Origin: Marisa cornuarietis
Lineage: Eukaryota; Mollusca; Gastropoda; Architaenioglossa; Ampullariidae
NCBI GenBank assembly: GCA_004794655.1
Contig: SMMW01000003.1
Location: forward strand, 124,001 to 188,000
Direction of reading: 5' to 3'
DNA length: 64,000 nt
Both the position numbers and the translations under genes were made by a program. This document shows, piece after piece, positions 20,813 through 32,199 of this stretch. The notes under the pieces were generated by a model. It had not been told where the DNA came from. It did not search any database and was given only the letters and a program-made list of their open reading frames with translations. Position 1 is the first letter of the stretch. Each line of letters starts with the position of its first letter.

Positions 20813-23800
20813 CTAATAGAAAACAAACATTTGCGAAAAATGATAGCAACTGCTGCTGTCAAAAATTAAAAGCTTTCTTAAAAATCTTTATGTTTGTGTG
20901 TGTGTTTTTTTCTTTATAGAACAGAGTCGCTGCTGCCACATTCATACCAGTATGAAGTTAACCTGGTTTAGGAACGTAGCCAATGGGAGATTTCACTGCA
21001 ATCGAGTCGTCTCCTTTGCAACGACGCAGGATCCAGTCAAGGACGCGAATGTTTTCCCCAAATCCTGGCCACAGGAATTTGCCTTGATCATTGGTGCGGA
21101 ACCAGTTGACATGGAAAATCTTGGGAAGCTAAAACAGAAGCCAAATGTTTATGAGCTACACTGTGTAGGAACTAGCTACACTGTGTATGAGCTAGCTACA
21201 CTGTGTATGAGCTAGCTACATTGAGTAGGAGCTTGCTATATTGTGTAGGAGCTAGCTACACTGTATAGGAACTAGCTACACTGTGCATGAACTAGCTACA
21301 CTGTATAGGAACTAGCTACACTGTGCATGAACTAGCTACATTGTGTAGGAACTAGCTACATTGTATAGGAGCTAGCTACACTGTTCATGAATTAGCTGGA
21401 TTATCCAGCTCCACTGCTACCCATTCAACAGTGATAACCTCAAATCCTTTTAAAGACAGTTTTATCTCTTGGAACAGATCTGCTGGGAGAAATGGTTAAA
21501 AATTTTAAAATGGCATGTGACCATCAATCCTTAGATGAACTCTAGTCTGGTAGACAAATATTATGCAATCATCTGAAGAACAACCCACAATATGATGCAA
21601 TTATTTGGAGAAACTATTGTCTGGTGGGAAAATCTTATGAAATCATTTGAATAAATGATTTTGTTTTCAATATCAAGCAATAACTTTGTGTATGACTATG
21701 TACTTCACCATATGGACACCTTGATCAACCGTCTTCTAACCGATACCTTGATCTACAGACTACAGTCTTCTAACCCTGACCATCTTCTTAAGGGGGACAT
21801 TAGTGAACTAGCCTATGGGTCTAGAAAAACAGAAAATCTGCTGGTCTGAGAGTGAGTCTTGTGTCAACTTTCATGAATGATCCTGTCTTCTGAATACACT
21901 GCTTGCCATGTGGCTAGTACTCAAGGGCAACTTCTCTGCATGTGGCATCCATTTACAGGGCTGCCTGCTTTGCTGTTAAAAAGCCTTAGTTGCTGGTTCT
22001 GTTTCAAACACTTCTTGCCCCCTACCTTCTGGGAAACTTGCTCATGTTTCTAGTTCCCCCAGAGAAATTGTCCACCAGTCTGCTAATGCTGGGCACCTTA
22101 CTTATATGTGTCTAGTGCCACCAGGGTTAGGGCCCACTAGTCTGCTAATGCTGGGCACCTTACTGTGACCTCTAACCTCCTGTCAAATATCTTGCTCATG
22201 TCTACTCCTGCCAGGCATCCAACCATGTGTGTTTACCAACACAGGTGTAAGCAGCTCTCACCTTTCTGCCAGGCACCTTGCCAATGTCCAGCCAGTGCTG
22301 CAGGTAGTGACCGAAGTTGTAGCCCATGAATGGCCGCATGGCCATAGGGTCATGCATAATTGTCTTGCCTGTTGTAAAATGAACCACATAAACTTAATGC
22401 TTGTCATAAATGTTTGCATTTAATCTTTTTTTTTTTGAACCATCTACCAGAAAATTTGACAACACTTTGATGATGGCAGCTACATGGTTTAGATGAGATT
22501 TTTAAGAGTGCAAAATGCACTATTTTTTATTGTATGGCATGCATGTTGCTCCCAAACTGTATCTCAAAATAATAGTACAAACAAGTCAACGGATGGTATG
22601 CACAACCCTGTTGAAGTAAACACCTACCCTTAAACTCTGCTGCAGCTGTGGCCTCCGACTTGACACAAGCACCAATCATGACCCCGTGCTCCCAGTTGAA
22701 GGCTTCATACACCAATGGAACACCTGCCAAAAAGTGATACAAAGAAGGTAAAAGCAGGATAAAATGAAAGCTGCAGTTCCTCAGCAAATATGAAGAACAA
22801 TGAAATCATTTTCCTGTCCATGGAAAAATTTAAATTTTGACAGTAAGAGTTGGTTTTTATTTCCCGCCCCCAACCTTCTTCATGGATTTTGTGTGGATCA
22901 TGCAAGCAGTCACTTAAAAGTTCAACATTTTTAAATGGTTGACAAAATTTGTGATGGTTTATGCAGAAAATGTCAAGCTAATATGACCTATGCCTCATAA
23001 CCAAGAAATGGTAAGGAGTTGTTTTCTTCTTTAGAAAACAGCAACGAAAAAGAAAATGTACAAGTGCTAAAAACTACTTTTTCCACCATATCTTGGGGTT
23101 AGGCTCTCTCCATCTTCAGGTTAGGGTTACCCTACCTTTGGGTCTGCGTCCACCAAAGATGATGGCACTGATTGGCACCCCTTCTGGATCCTCCCACTTT
23201 GGATGAATGATGGGGCACTGGGAAGCAGGGCAAGTGAAGCGAGAATTTGGATGAGCGGCCAGACTTTCGGACCATCCAACAGCTGACGGAGTCCCCAGCC
23301 ATGTTGTTATAGCTGTTCCCTGTATATACAGAGGATAAGATTGTTTGTCTTACATCATCGTCTGTCATAATTATGTAGACAGGATTTGAGTCTTATAGCA
23401 ATGTAGACAGCAATACCTCTGTCCACAAAAGGTGAAATTGTAACGTCCCATTGAAAAGACTGTAGAGTAGTATGTAATTTTCTTTTTCTGGCAGCGCCTG
23501 TTTCCAGTCAAGCTTACACCTTCTTTGTGGCACCACTTTCCACATTTATTTTAATAAAGGAAAAAATTAAACTATAAAGAAAACCTATTAAGATATTTGG
23601 CATCATTAACCTCTAACACACAATACTACTACAAATATAAATACATTAGCCCCCAACCCACAATGCTATTAAAAAATAGAATGAAACATTAACCTCTAAC
23701 CCACAATGTTACTAACGAAAACATAAGCCTGTCTCCCACAGTTTGAGTACAAAACAAAAACTTGTTTATAGTCAAAATATTTGCTGTCAGCTACCAATGT

Positions 23801-26800
23801 ACAAAGAATGAAAATTAACCCTATGCTTTCAAAAGTTATGGGTAAGGGAGAGAGATGACTGGAAACAAAACAAAACTAACTTTACATGTAATAACCACAC
23901 AACACTAGCACAACTTTACATGTTATACACAACACTAGCACAACTTTACATGTTATACACACATACACACAACACTGGCACAACTTTACATGTTATACAC
24001 ACATACACACAACACTGGCACAACTTTACATGTTATACACATAACACTAGCACAACTTTACATGTAATAACCACACAACACTAGCAAAACTTTACATGTA
24101 ATAACCACACAACACTAGCACAACTTTACATGTTATACACATAACACTAGCACAACTTTACATGTAATAACCATACAACACTAGCACAACTTTACATGTA
24201 ATAACCACACAACACTAGCACAGCTTTACATGTTATACACACATACACACAACACTGGCACAACTTTACATGTGATACCCACATAACATTATGATGAGTG
24301 TTGGGTAAACACAGGCACAACTTTATGCTACTGATGCAGTTTGAATGTTATAACAGTCCTCCAGTAACTACTACTGTTTATCCAAGATAAAATCAACCCA
24401 AAAACATTATCAAGCTTATTCTGGAAGAGGAGTGCAAGAGGCCAATGCATTCTGTGCATTTCTCATGTGCCCATAAATCCCACCTTTTCAGAGCTACACA
24501 TTGCCACTTTTGTCAGTGACAAACCCCTTCAGCAAGTTGCCTAGAACTGTAATAAACCTCTTCGACAAGGTCCCTAGAACTGTAACAAACCCCTCTAACA
24601 AGCTGCCCAGAATTGTAACAAACCCCTCTAACAAGCTGCCTAGAATTGAAAAAGATAACTTCACTCACAGGTGGGTACTCATCCTCCAGACCCTCCCAGT
24701 AGTAGCCCCCATCTGCTGTCATTGCCACATTAGTGAAAATGGAATTGGCCTGGAAACTCTTCATAGCATTTGGGTTAGTCTTCCAGTTGGTTCCTGGGGC
24801 CACACCGAAAAATCCTGCTTCTGGGTTGATTCCCCGAAGCTCACCTTTCTCGTTGAACCTCATCCATGCAATGTCATCACCTAGATGATATACCATGTAG
24901 CTCAATGATCAATGATAGCTTCAGATAATTTTTTTGTAAATCAACAAGTCACAACAAGGCCCAGCATAAAACTTACAAATATTTCCTTAAACACTCTTCA
25001 CTTCCTGAGCATATTAACCGACTTTCTGGCTTTAATAATTTGGAAAACATGTAACATCTTGCATGGAATACTGTTCTGTACAATTCATAAAGCCTTCCCA
25101 GCTTCACCATACATTTAATCTTGTGAGATGTCAAACAATGAACAACCCATTTACCCACCTACGCACTGAACCTTGAATCCAGGAAGTCCAGGTGTTATCA
25201 TGGCCAAATTTGTCTTTCCACAGGCACTGGGGAAGGCAGCAGCAATGAACATTTCCTCTCCATCTGGTGGAGTGATGCCTGAAATCTAGTCACACAATCT
25301 GACCTGCTCTCATGTTGCTAAATTGTAACCTGTATCTTTTACCTGCAACTATGGTAAGCTATAGCTGCAACCTCAACATTATTTATAACATGGAATTTCT
25401 TTCTTTTTAAACTTATGAAAAAGCAGCATATGGACAAATTCAAAATTATTAGGTTATTATTTTAAAAAGTAAAGAGTTTTCCTGGAAGCCAGTTTGAAAT
25501 AGGCCTATTTTATACTTTCTGGTGAGTTTAGATAACTGTAATAATCTGTATAAAGTATTTTTACGTGCAGTAATAATAATAATAGAAAACATGTGATTTC
25601 TATAGCACATACTCATGCTTTTAAGGAGCATGCTCTTAGTGCTTGAGACAAGAACGAGACATGGACAACATATGAAGAAAGGAAAGATAAGCAGTACCGA
25701 TGACCGACCAGAGATGACTAATAAAAGACAAATAGAAAATGTCATGCATTTGTTTGCATTTTTGTGCACTTTCAGTGCACTTTTGTGCAGTTTTTCTAAT
25801 TTTGTGTGCGCTTTTCTGCATTTATGAGTACTTGTGTGCATTTTTTCTGCACTTTTTTTAACATTTTTGTGCAGTTTTTCTGCCTTTTTATGCATTTTGA
25901 GCACTCTTGTGTGCGTTTTTGTGCATTCAAAAAATGCAATTTTCTAAAGAATTAAAAAAATATATAATTAAAGATTGAAGTTAAGAGAAAGAAACTTTTC
26001 CAACCTTAATCCATTGTTAAACTGCACTTTCTTGTAAATCCAAATGAAATTAAGTGCATCAAATCCTACTTCTAAAAGAAAATTTTGATACAGGCTTATG
26101 CATGATCAATCAACATGGTAATGTTTTGTTTGATAAACCTATGATGACGAAGAACAACTTTAGTAGTTTCATAAGTGGTGAAAACTTTCTGACTTTGCAT
26201 GTGCACTTCTTGCGACCCCATCATTTTTGAAAAGATACCCCAGCAGATTGAACGCCAAAGACAGGGTGGAAAACTCCTTGTTCTCTAATTTATTGTACTT
26301 GCCTTTCACAGCATAGTCGTACCTCTAGGTTAACTAGTTAAGGTATTATTCTAAAATGAGTAGGACAAACATACCAACATATGCTCTGCCATCCAGCCCT
26401 CATCACGAGCAATGACACTGGCAATACGCAGAGCGAAGCACTTCTTTCCAAGGAGAGAGTTCCCACCATAGCCACTACCAAAAGATTTGATCTTGCGCTC
26501 ATCTGGGAAGTGCACAATCATCACCTTCTCTGGATTGCAAGGCCAGTGGTTTTTTACAGGACCTGCACAGCAGAATTACTGCAGCTGTAAACAACTGGCC
26601 CCATCACTTTAACATGTTTTTTGTGACAGAGTAGCTCAGCAGTTACACCTACAGGTGAAGAATGATGCAAGTGGAGTGCATGTACAATAAACTATACTCA
26701 CGCTGCACAGGTCGAGGAAGTCCCACAGAGTGAATGCACTTCACAAAGTCATCTTCTTCCTGACTTCTCAGCACATCCCAAACTTTGGGTGTGACGCGGG

Positions 26801-29800
26801 TCATGATGCGCATGCACAGCAGCACGTAGTTGGAATCTGTCACTTGTATTCCAACTTTTGATAATGGTGACCCAACAGGCCCCATGCTGAATGGTATGAC
26901 AAACATGGTGCGACCTGAAAACCAAACTCAATATGAGTATTTCATCCATCCCTTTCATATCTTCTGTTCTCAACTGCATCACTGACTGCTTTACATTAAG
27001 TCTTCATACTCGCTGGCTTAAATTGCACGGGCCCCTAACTATAAACAATCTGCTGCATAATCCTTCCTTTATTAGCTGTCAATGGCTTGAGTAATTTCCC
27101 CAAACTCTAAGGGGCATCATGGGAAAGTGAATAGCTGAGTGGGCTAGAACCTGGAGGCATGCAATATAATCCCCAAATGGACTCTGCTCTTGAATGAGTT
27201 AGGGTTAGCCTATGGATACTGCTACTGAATGGGTCTGACTTGCTAAAGGGTGGGGAAAGACAACAGCATTGATGAGGACATGGGCTCCACTCTCCCATAA
27301 AGTCGGCCCCAAGAAAAATATCTTCTAACATCTCATTCCCTAATGACCCGAAAGTGACAGGAATTTAAAAAAAAAAAAATGTACGCAATATTCATTGTTA
27401 TTTTACTGAGCATAGTGATTTAGCTAAATGTGCTGAATTAAAAAGCTTTTAATGTCTTCGATATGCAGAGAAGATCATGGGTGCTCACAAACGTGGGGCG
27501 ACAGGGACCATGTGCTCGCTATTTCCTTAATCTAGTGTGTGTAGCTTTTGTTTTGTTACTCATTTTATGCACGGTGGTGGATGTGACATCTCGGAAAATG
27601 TGCATTTTCACGAATTCTGGAATTGTGTTGATTAGTGTCTGGATTTCTACTGTACTGGCATCAGGACAACATCAAGATGGCGGCTGCTCTGTATACGCGA
27701 GAGAGTTCCTACTCTCTTTGAGATCTTCCGACCATCCTCTCTTCTTTTCGAACATTCCACACGAAATGATTGCAACTTCGTGGCCTAAGAGGAAGGAGAG
27801 GAGGTACACAGCACAGATAACGGAGAAATAGACTGGATAATAAGCAGCGACTGCCATCATTACCGTCCGTGCTACTCACCAACATGCAGTCACTGCGAAA
27901 CAAATGGATGAGTTGGAGGCGTATGTCTTGTGTATGAAGGAGTATCGTGAGACCTGTCTGCTTGCTTGCACCAAAACATGGCTGAAAGATAATGATGGTG
28001 ATGAGCTGTGTATTTCCGGATTTGGTCTTCCATTTCGCTGCGACTGTTCACCAACCATTACCGGTAAATCCACCAGTGGGGGTGTTTACTTGTATGTCAA
28101 CAAAAGGTACTGTAACATTGTTGAAGTGCGTGAAACAATCTGTACGCCTGATATCGAACTGTTGTCAGTCTCCCTTCGCCCCTTCTATCTCCCGAGAGAA
28201 TTTCTTCAACTGTTCTTTAAATTGGTGTATATTCACCCTAGAGTAAATGCCTCGTCTGCCAGGAGGGTAATCGCTGATGTGTCACACAAACTTGATTCAT
28301 TGTCACCAGATGCACCAAAATGTATCCTGGGCGACTTTAACAACTGTGATCTGACAAAGACTTTAAAAACGTATGACCATTATGTGACCTGCCCAACAAC
28401 CCAGAGACACACTAAACTGAATTTATGTTACGGCACTATCCCCGCAGCCTACAAAGCCAAGCCTATGCCATCTTTTGGGGCTTCCTACTACCACAGTGTG
28501 TTTCTGCCCCCCGTGTACAGGCCTGCGTGTGAACGTGTGAAGCCTGTTGTTAAGTTGCCGAAGAGTTGGACGGATGAAAGTGTTGAATGTTTGCGAGGCT
28601 GTTTTGATTGTACGATGTGGGATGTTTTTTACAACTCAAGTAATCGCCTTGATGAACTGACATGTTACTTCCTCCTACATTTCTTTTTGTGTTGATTCTG
28701 TAATACCCAGCAAAACCTTTGACATATTTCCTAACAACAAACCGTGGGTAGCCAGGACCTTGAAAAATGTACTTAACAAGAAAAAAAAAAAATTTATTTC
28801 ACTGGTGATGCCACGGTAAAAAGATTTGCAGGCAGAAAGGTAAGGGTCGCGATCAAAAGAGTGAAAAGAGAATATAAAGACAAGATAGAGCTACGGTACT
28901 GTGCCAGTGACCTTCGTTATGCCTGGGAGGGGATTAAGTCTGTGGCTTCTGTTAATCACAAAATTGACTGCACCAGAAAATTAGTCAAACTCAATGCTGT
29001 GAGCAACCAGGACTTGCCAAATGTTTTGAATAACATGTATTCACAAATCAATTTGTATTATTAAGCTCAGGTAAACGTTATGCCATACCTATTATGTAAA
29101 AGAGGCACCTGAAATCATTTGTGCCATCTGCAGTGCAGCTGCTCAATATTAGATGACCTGTCAATGGTGTGTGTGTGTGTTTGAAACTGTAGGTGCAAAC
29201 ATGATTATCCTTGATGTAAGTTTTATATATATATATATGATATGATTGATATGATTGTCCCTTGTCCACTACATTTTACATTTTTCATTTTTTTCACTGT
29301 TGACATCTTTAATGCTGCACCTTGCAACGAACTTTATTTCTTACTTTTAGTTCTAACTTTCTGTTGCGACTAGAGCACATTCCCATATTCAAATTGCCCA
29401 CTGGGACAAATAACGTTGGTCATTGTCATTGTGGGCACCATGAGCAAAACTGAATCTTTTTTGAATACAAAAGTGATCTTATTTCCAGAAACCAGACTAC
29501 ATCGTTTCAGGTGTCTAGTTCAACCTATAGTGACTTATACAGCAAATTCCAGACAGAAGACTGCATGGCTTCAGGTGCCAAGTTCAATCTATAGTGACTT
29601 ACACTTTAAATTTAAGACGGGGTAAGGAATTGGTATTTGACACCAAGCCAGCAACTAAGGCTATATCACGGCCAACCCTCACTGTATTGGTGACAGGCGC
29701 TACCCGCTGCAACACTGGACAGCGCTTTCAAATTCAAGAGACAAGACTGCACGGTTGCAGGTGTAAAGTTTCAACCTACAATAACTTACACTGCAAAATC

Positions 29801-31637
29801 AAGAGATTACAAATACCGAATGGCTACATTCTGCAAGATTCCACAGGCTTAAAATAATATGTAGATAACAGGATTTTATAGATGTAAGCACCACGTTTAA
29901 CTTCACACAAATATTTGGCTATAGATATTAGTTCTGCGTTCTTGTCTAAAAGGTTCCTCCAAAAGCAATGAAATTATGTAAAAATGTTACTTCTCATTAA
30001 GACTGTGCTTTTGCAAAACTTTATTCTGCTGAAAATTAGAATAATAATAGAGCAGGTTAAGCCACTGTCTTGAGCAATATACTCATCAACAATGGCACAG
30101 ACATCTCACAAGAAGTTCACTTTACAGAAAAACCTCTCCATACAGAATCTTTTTTTATTTGTAGCAAGTAAATCTATGCTCTTGCAGCAATAAGTAAATT
30201 TCTATTACAAAAAAGAAATATATAAAAATAAATAACTTACCCGCCATGCAGCCACGGAAGCGCTCATCTAGTTCTTTCTGCATATTGTCAGGGCTCATCC
30301 AATGTCCTAAAATGGGCTCCACTCCAGATTTGGTGTGTGGCACTGCCTCATACTTGTCAGCAGTAACAATATAGGTCTTAGACTCAACGCGTGCCACATC
30401 GCTTGGGTCTGTGCGGCACAGGTAGCTAGAATAAATCCAACAGTTGCTTCACTTCTTGCATGACACAAGCAAAATAATAAAACAATAATTCAAAAATAAC
30501 CAGTTAAGAGTCTAAAGGTTTAAGACAGTGTGTGAATCTAAATTTGAACCTTCACGCAGGAATTGCTGACAAAATAATCAAGACTCCAACTTTCAGAACA
30601 AGAAGTCTGTGTGCTGCTCTTTGCATCATTATGTAGAGGAGATTTGTGCGCTGTCTTTAAATCATTTACGTAAAGGAGATTTGGCAATCGAAATCCAGAA
30701 AAGACAATATCAGAATCCAAAACAATACCAAAAATGAAAAAATGAAAAAAACCCGACAACTTTTCTGCTGTAAAAAAGCAGTTTGTAACCACAAATATCC
30801 CTAAGTTACTGCTACAGCTTTCAAGCTGACCATTCAGGACCTGTTAGGATACTTGAGCTTAGTCAGAACACCACGCTCCAACAGCTTGTTGGTGATCTCA
30901 TGAGCCTCCTCCTCTGACCCATCACAGATGTACACACACCGTGGGTTCATCAGTTGAATCTGCAGAAATCAAGTCAAAGGTTTTTAGCGTATATACATCC
31001 CTCCCCTCAAACATAGGAACTGGCAAAGTTGTGTACTTATATGTGGACCCCAAAGTGCTACAAGTACTAAGTAAACTGCTAAGCTATTCAAGTGAGCGTT
31101 GAAGCAATCAGTTCAAGCGGTTTAAGAATCAAAGTATGCTGTCCTGTTAAATTCTTTACCTTTTGTTTGTTAACCAACAACAACCAAAATTATGATTTGT
31201 ACCAAGCCACACTGGTACTGGAATCAATATTGTTTACAATTTGGCTTGACAAGTACCCTTGTCGTCCATCTCCAGATACAACCATTCTATTCCTGCCACA
31301 CACTGAAAGTTTGGCCTTTAATTTCTACTGCATCACATGTGGCAAGCTCCTGCTTGCTGCAATAATTACTTTTCCAAAAATAGTTTGACATTATTTGACA
31401 TTCAACTGGTTCTTGTAATCCAGATGCATTTCTGATTGTACTACACACATTCAGTCTGCACGTAGCAATACTCACACAGTGACATATGAAGATTCTGGCA
31501 TTTTTGGTCATGTCATTGAAGTTGCCCTTAACGATCTGGACATGACCGACTTTCTGGATGACAATTTCATGCACCTCATGAAAAAGATCCTCCTCCTTGA
31601 TGTCGGGGTACATCCTGAACTTCCGTTTGTCAGCCAT
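20619..31637 (-). CDS. PEPCK: Phosphoenolpyruvate carboxykinase (GTP), 12 coding exons, 650 aa
   Basis: Minus-strand exons: 31637-31476, 30959-30841, 30425-30241, 26914-26702, 26562-26375, 25285-25159, 24880-24669, 23319-23136, 22723-22628, 22368-22262, 21128-20963, 20812-20619. They sum to 1953 nt, exactly 651 codons including TAA. The enzyme converts oxaloacetate plus GTP to phosphoenolpyruvate, GDP and CO2 (gluconeogenesis or, in molluscs, anaerobic metabolism). The GTP-PEPCK motifs are intact: [14 protein letters not shown] (metal Lys267), EHML (His287), P-loop [10 protein letters not shown] with the reactive Cys311, GDD (Asp333/334) and IFHVNWFR. Residue offsets to vertebrate cytosolic PEPCK are constant (+23) across the active site. 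The N-terminus ([20 protein letters not shown]) is about 20 residues longer than the vertebrate cytosolic form and lacks an Arg-rich amphipathic presequence, so a cytosolic location is likely. An acceptor-like site (TACAAG/TCAGAG) 11 nt before the ATG suggests at least one upstream 5' UTR exon. Confidence 0.97.
20963..21128 (-). CDS. PEPCK: PEPCK coding exon 11 (residues 532-587)
   Basis: Acceptor CTGTTTTAG/CTT and donor AACCAG/GTTAAC. Contains [11 protein letters not shown] and [18 protein letters not shown], the guanine-binding region. Confidence 0.97.
21148..21398. repeat. 21-bp tandem repeat in PEPCK intron 10, about 12 copies
   Basis: Units of GAGCTAGCTACACTGTGTAG and near variants (GAACTAGCTACACTGTATAG). 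It lies about 20 bp upstream of the exon 11 acceptor. AGCTAGCT gives local palindromy. Confidence 0.92.
22262..22368 (-). CDS. PEPCK: PEPCK coding exon 10 (residues 496-531)
   Basis: Acceptor TTACAACAG/GC and donor AGAAAG/GTGAGA. Contains [20 protein letters not shown]. Confidence 0.96.
22628..22723 (-). CDS. PEPCK: PEPCK coding exon 9 (residues 464-496)
   Basis: Acceptor TTTTTGGCAG/GT and donor TTTAAGG/GTAGGT. Contains [17 protein letters not shown] and [10 protein letters not shown]. Confidence 0.96.
23136..23319 (-). CDS. PEPCK: PEPCK coding exon 8 (residues 403-464)
   Basis: Acceptor TATATACAG/GGA and donor CCAAAG/GTAGGG. Contains [19 protein letters not shown] and [12 protein letters not shown]. 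Confidence 0.96.
23878..24292. repeat. Tandem repeat in PEPCK intron 7
   Basis: CAACACTAGCACAACTTTAC ATG followed by either TAATAACCAC or TTATACACA(TACACA). Two alternating unit classes of about 31-43 bp. Confidence 0.9.
24522..24655. repeat. 33-bp repeat in PEPCK intron 7 next to exon 7, about 4 copies
   Basis: AACAAACCCCTCTAACAAGC with TGCCTAGAATTGT. It starts about 14 bp inside the intron from the exon 7 donor. Confidence 0.88.
24669..24880 (-). CDS. PEPCK: PEPCK coding exon 7 (residues 332-402)
   Basis: Acceptor TATCATCTAG/GT and donor CCACCT/GTGAGT. Contains [28 protein letters not shown] and [11 protein letters not shown]. Confidence 0.97.
25159..25285 (-). CDS. PEPCK: PEPCK coding exon 6 (residues 290-332)
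   Basis: I chose the acceptor GACTAG/ATTTCAGGC over the nearby TTTCAG/GC, because only the former keeps frame and gives HML-ISGIT. Contains P-loop [13 protein letters not shown]. Donor GTAG/GTGGGT. Confidence 0.93.
25560..25665 (-). mobile_element. LINE 3' terminus
   Basis: The minus strand reads CACTAAGAGCATGCTCCTTA, then TGTGCTATAGAAATCAC, ending in (ATT)n. It shares the words of the 3' end at 470-545, so it is the same LINE family in opposite orientation within PEPCK intron 5. Confidence 0.7.
25742..25935. repeat. Degenerate TGCA-rich short-period repeat
   Basis: About 12-15-bp words such as TTTTTGTGCACTTT, TTTTGTGCAGTTTTTCT and TTTGTGTGCGCTTTTCTGC recur. Confidence 0.8.
26375..26562 (-). 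CDS. PEPCK: PEPCK coding exon 5 (residues 227-289)
   Basis: Acceptor CTGTGCAG/GTCC and donor ATGTTG/GTATGT. Contains the Lys266-Lys267 pair ([19 protein letters not shown]) and His287. Confidence 0.97.
26702..26914 (-). CDS. PEPCK: PEPCK coding exon 4 (residues 156-227)
   Basis: Acceptor TTTTCAG/GTCGC and donor GTGCAGC/GTGAGT. Contains [20 protein letters not shown] and [11 protein letters not shown]. Confidence 0.97.
27455..29065 (+). pseudogene. LINE endonuclease-domain remnant, antisense in PEPCK intron 3
   Basis: An open frame at 27904-28692 gives an apurinic-type endonuclease of non-LTR retrotransposons: [59 protein letters not shown] and [13 protein letters not shown]. The catalytic Glu of the ETW motif is Lys (CTKTWLKD), and the SDH motif near the end is degraded (SYYHS), so it is inactive. 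Upstream [19 protein letters not shown] text is the element's N-terminal linker. After a frameshift, [18 protein letters not shown] and, at 28861, [13 protein letters not shown] continue it. No RT follows, so it is truncated at both ends. Confidence 0.85.
29487..29810. repeat. ~70-bp tandem repeat interrupted by a SINE
   Basis: GACTGCATGGCTTCAGGTG with TTCAATCTATAGTGACTTA occurs twice on the left (29487-29620), and a relative (GACTGCACGGTTGCAGGTG, CAACCTACAATAACTTACAC) at 29735-29800 on the right of the SINE piece. Confidence 0.7.
29620..29730 (-). mobile_element. SINE, internally deleted copy of the 19.4 kb family
   Basis: AGCCAGCAACTAAGGCTATA TC joins directly to CACTGTATTGGTGACAGGCG C. 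The central part (CCTGTAAACAGATGCCACAT) is absent. The degraded tRNA head is at the right. Confidence 0.72.
30241..30425 (-). CDS. PEPCK: PEPCK coding exon 3 (residues 94-156)
   Basis: Acceptor TTATTCTAG/C and donor GGCGG/GTAAGT. Contains [17 protein letters not shown], including the substrate-site Arg of the DVAR motif. Confidence 0.95.
30841..30959 (-). CDS. PEPCK: PEPCK coding exon 2 (residues 55-94)
   Basis: Acceptor TTTCTGCAG/ATT and donor CTAACAG/GTCCTG. Contains [14 protein letters not shown]. Confidence 0.93.
31476..31637 (-). CDS. PEPCK: PEPCK exon 1 of the CDS (residues 1-54)
   Basis: ATG at 31637 in GCAGAGATGG context. Ends ARIFICHC at donor CACTGT/GTGAGT, phase 0. The text VHIV-like [10 protein letters not shown] aligns with the family's first conserved strand. 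The segment ARIFICHC is more divergent than the rest. Confidence 0.85.
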
Positions 31638-31983
31638 CTCTGCTCTGACTTGTACCAGAAAAAACTCACATTGACTCACAAAACCAAGTACAACATTTAA
31701 ATTTTTAAGTTACTCTTAAAATGAGGCTCTTTCCACAAACCGTAAAGAATATAGGCCTAATTTTACTAATTTTATATCGCTAATTCAAATATATAATAAT
31801 TTAATGTTTATGTTTCTCCAAACGTTTTGCTCTTGTGAATGTGAGTGTACATGATCTTGTTACAATTCACACAAATTGCTGAGTAGCAGGTCTTTTATTC
31901 ATTAGAAGCACTAAAGTATTTCTGGCTGAATGCAGGCTGAAGGACATTTAATGCTGTGAAGTGTGAAACTTGAAGTAGCGTAC

Positions 31984-32035
31984 ACTATATATATATATAT
32001 ATTGATATTGATATTGATATTGAGATATAGGCCTA
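31984..32035. repeat. (TA)n and (TGATAT)n microsatellite
   Basis: ATATATATATATATAT followed by four TGATAT units. Confidence 0.85.
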
Positions 32036-32199
32036 TCTATATTATATAGAATTATAGGTCCTCACATACTATATTGCAACATCCGCTTCGCAGACGATGC
32101 GTTACGAGTCAAAGCAAGCAAAACCAACTGTGCAACAAACTTCCTAATCCTACCAAACGTTGAAGTTATAGTTGGTGGTGCACACAAGTGTCATGTAAT

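Noticed and set aside
27904..28695. Host endonuclease/phosphatase gene of 263 codons
   Set aside because: The sequence is of the LINE endonuclease type with altered catalytic residues and is followed by further frameshifted LINE text.
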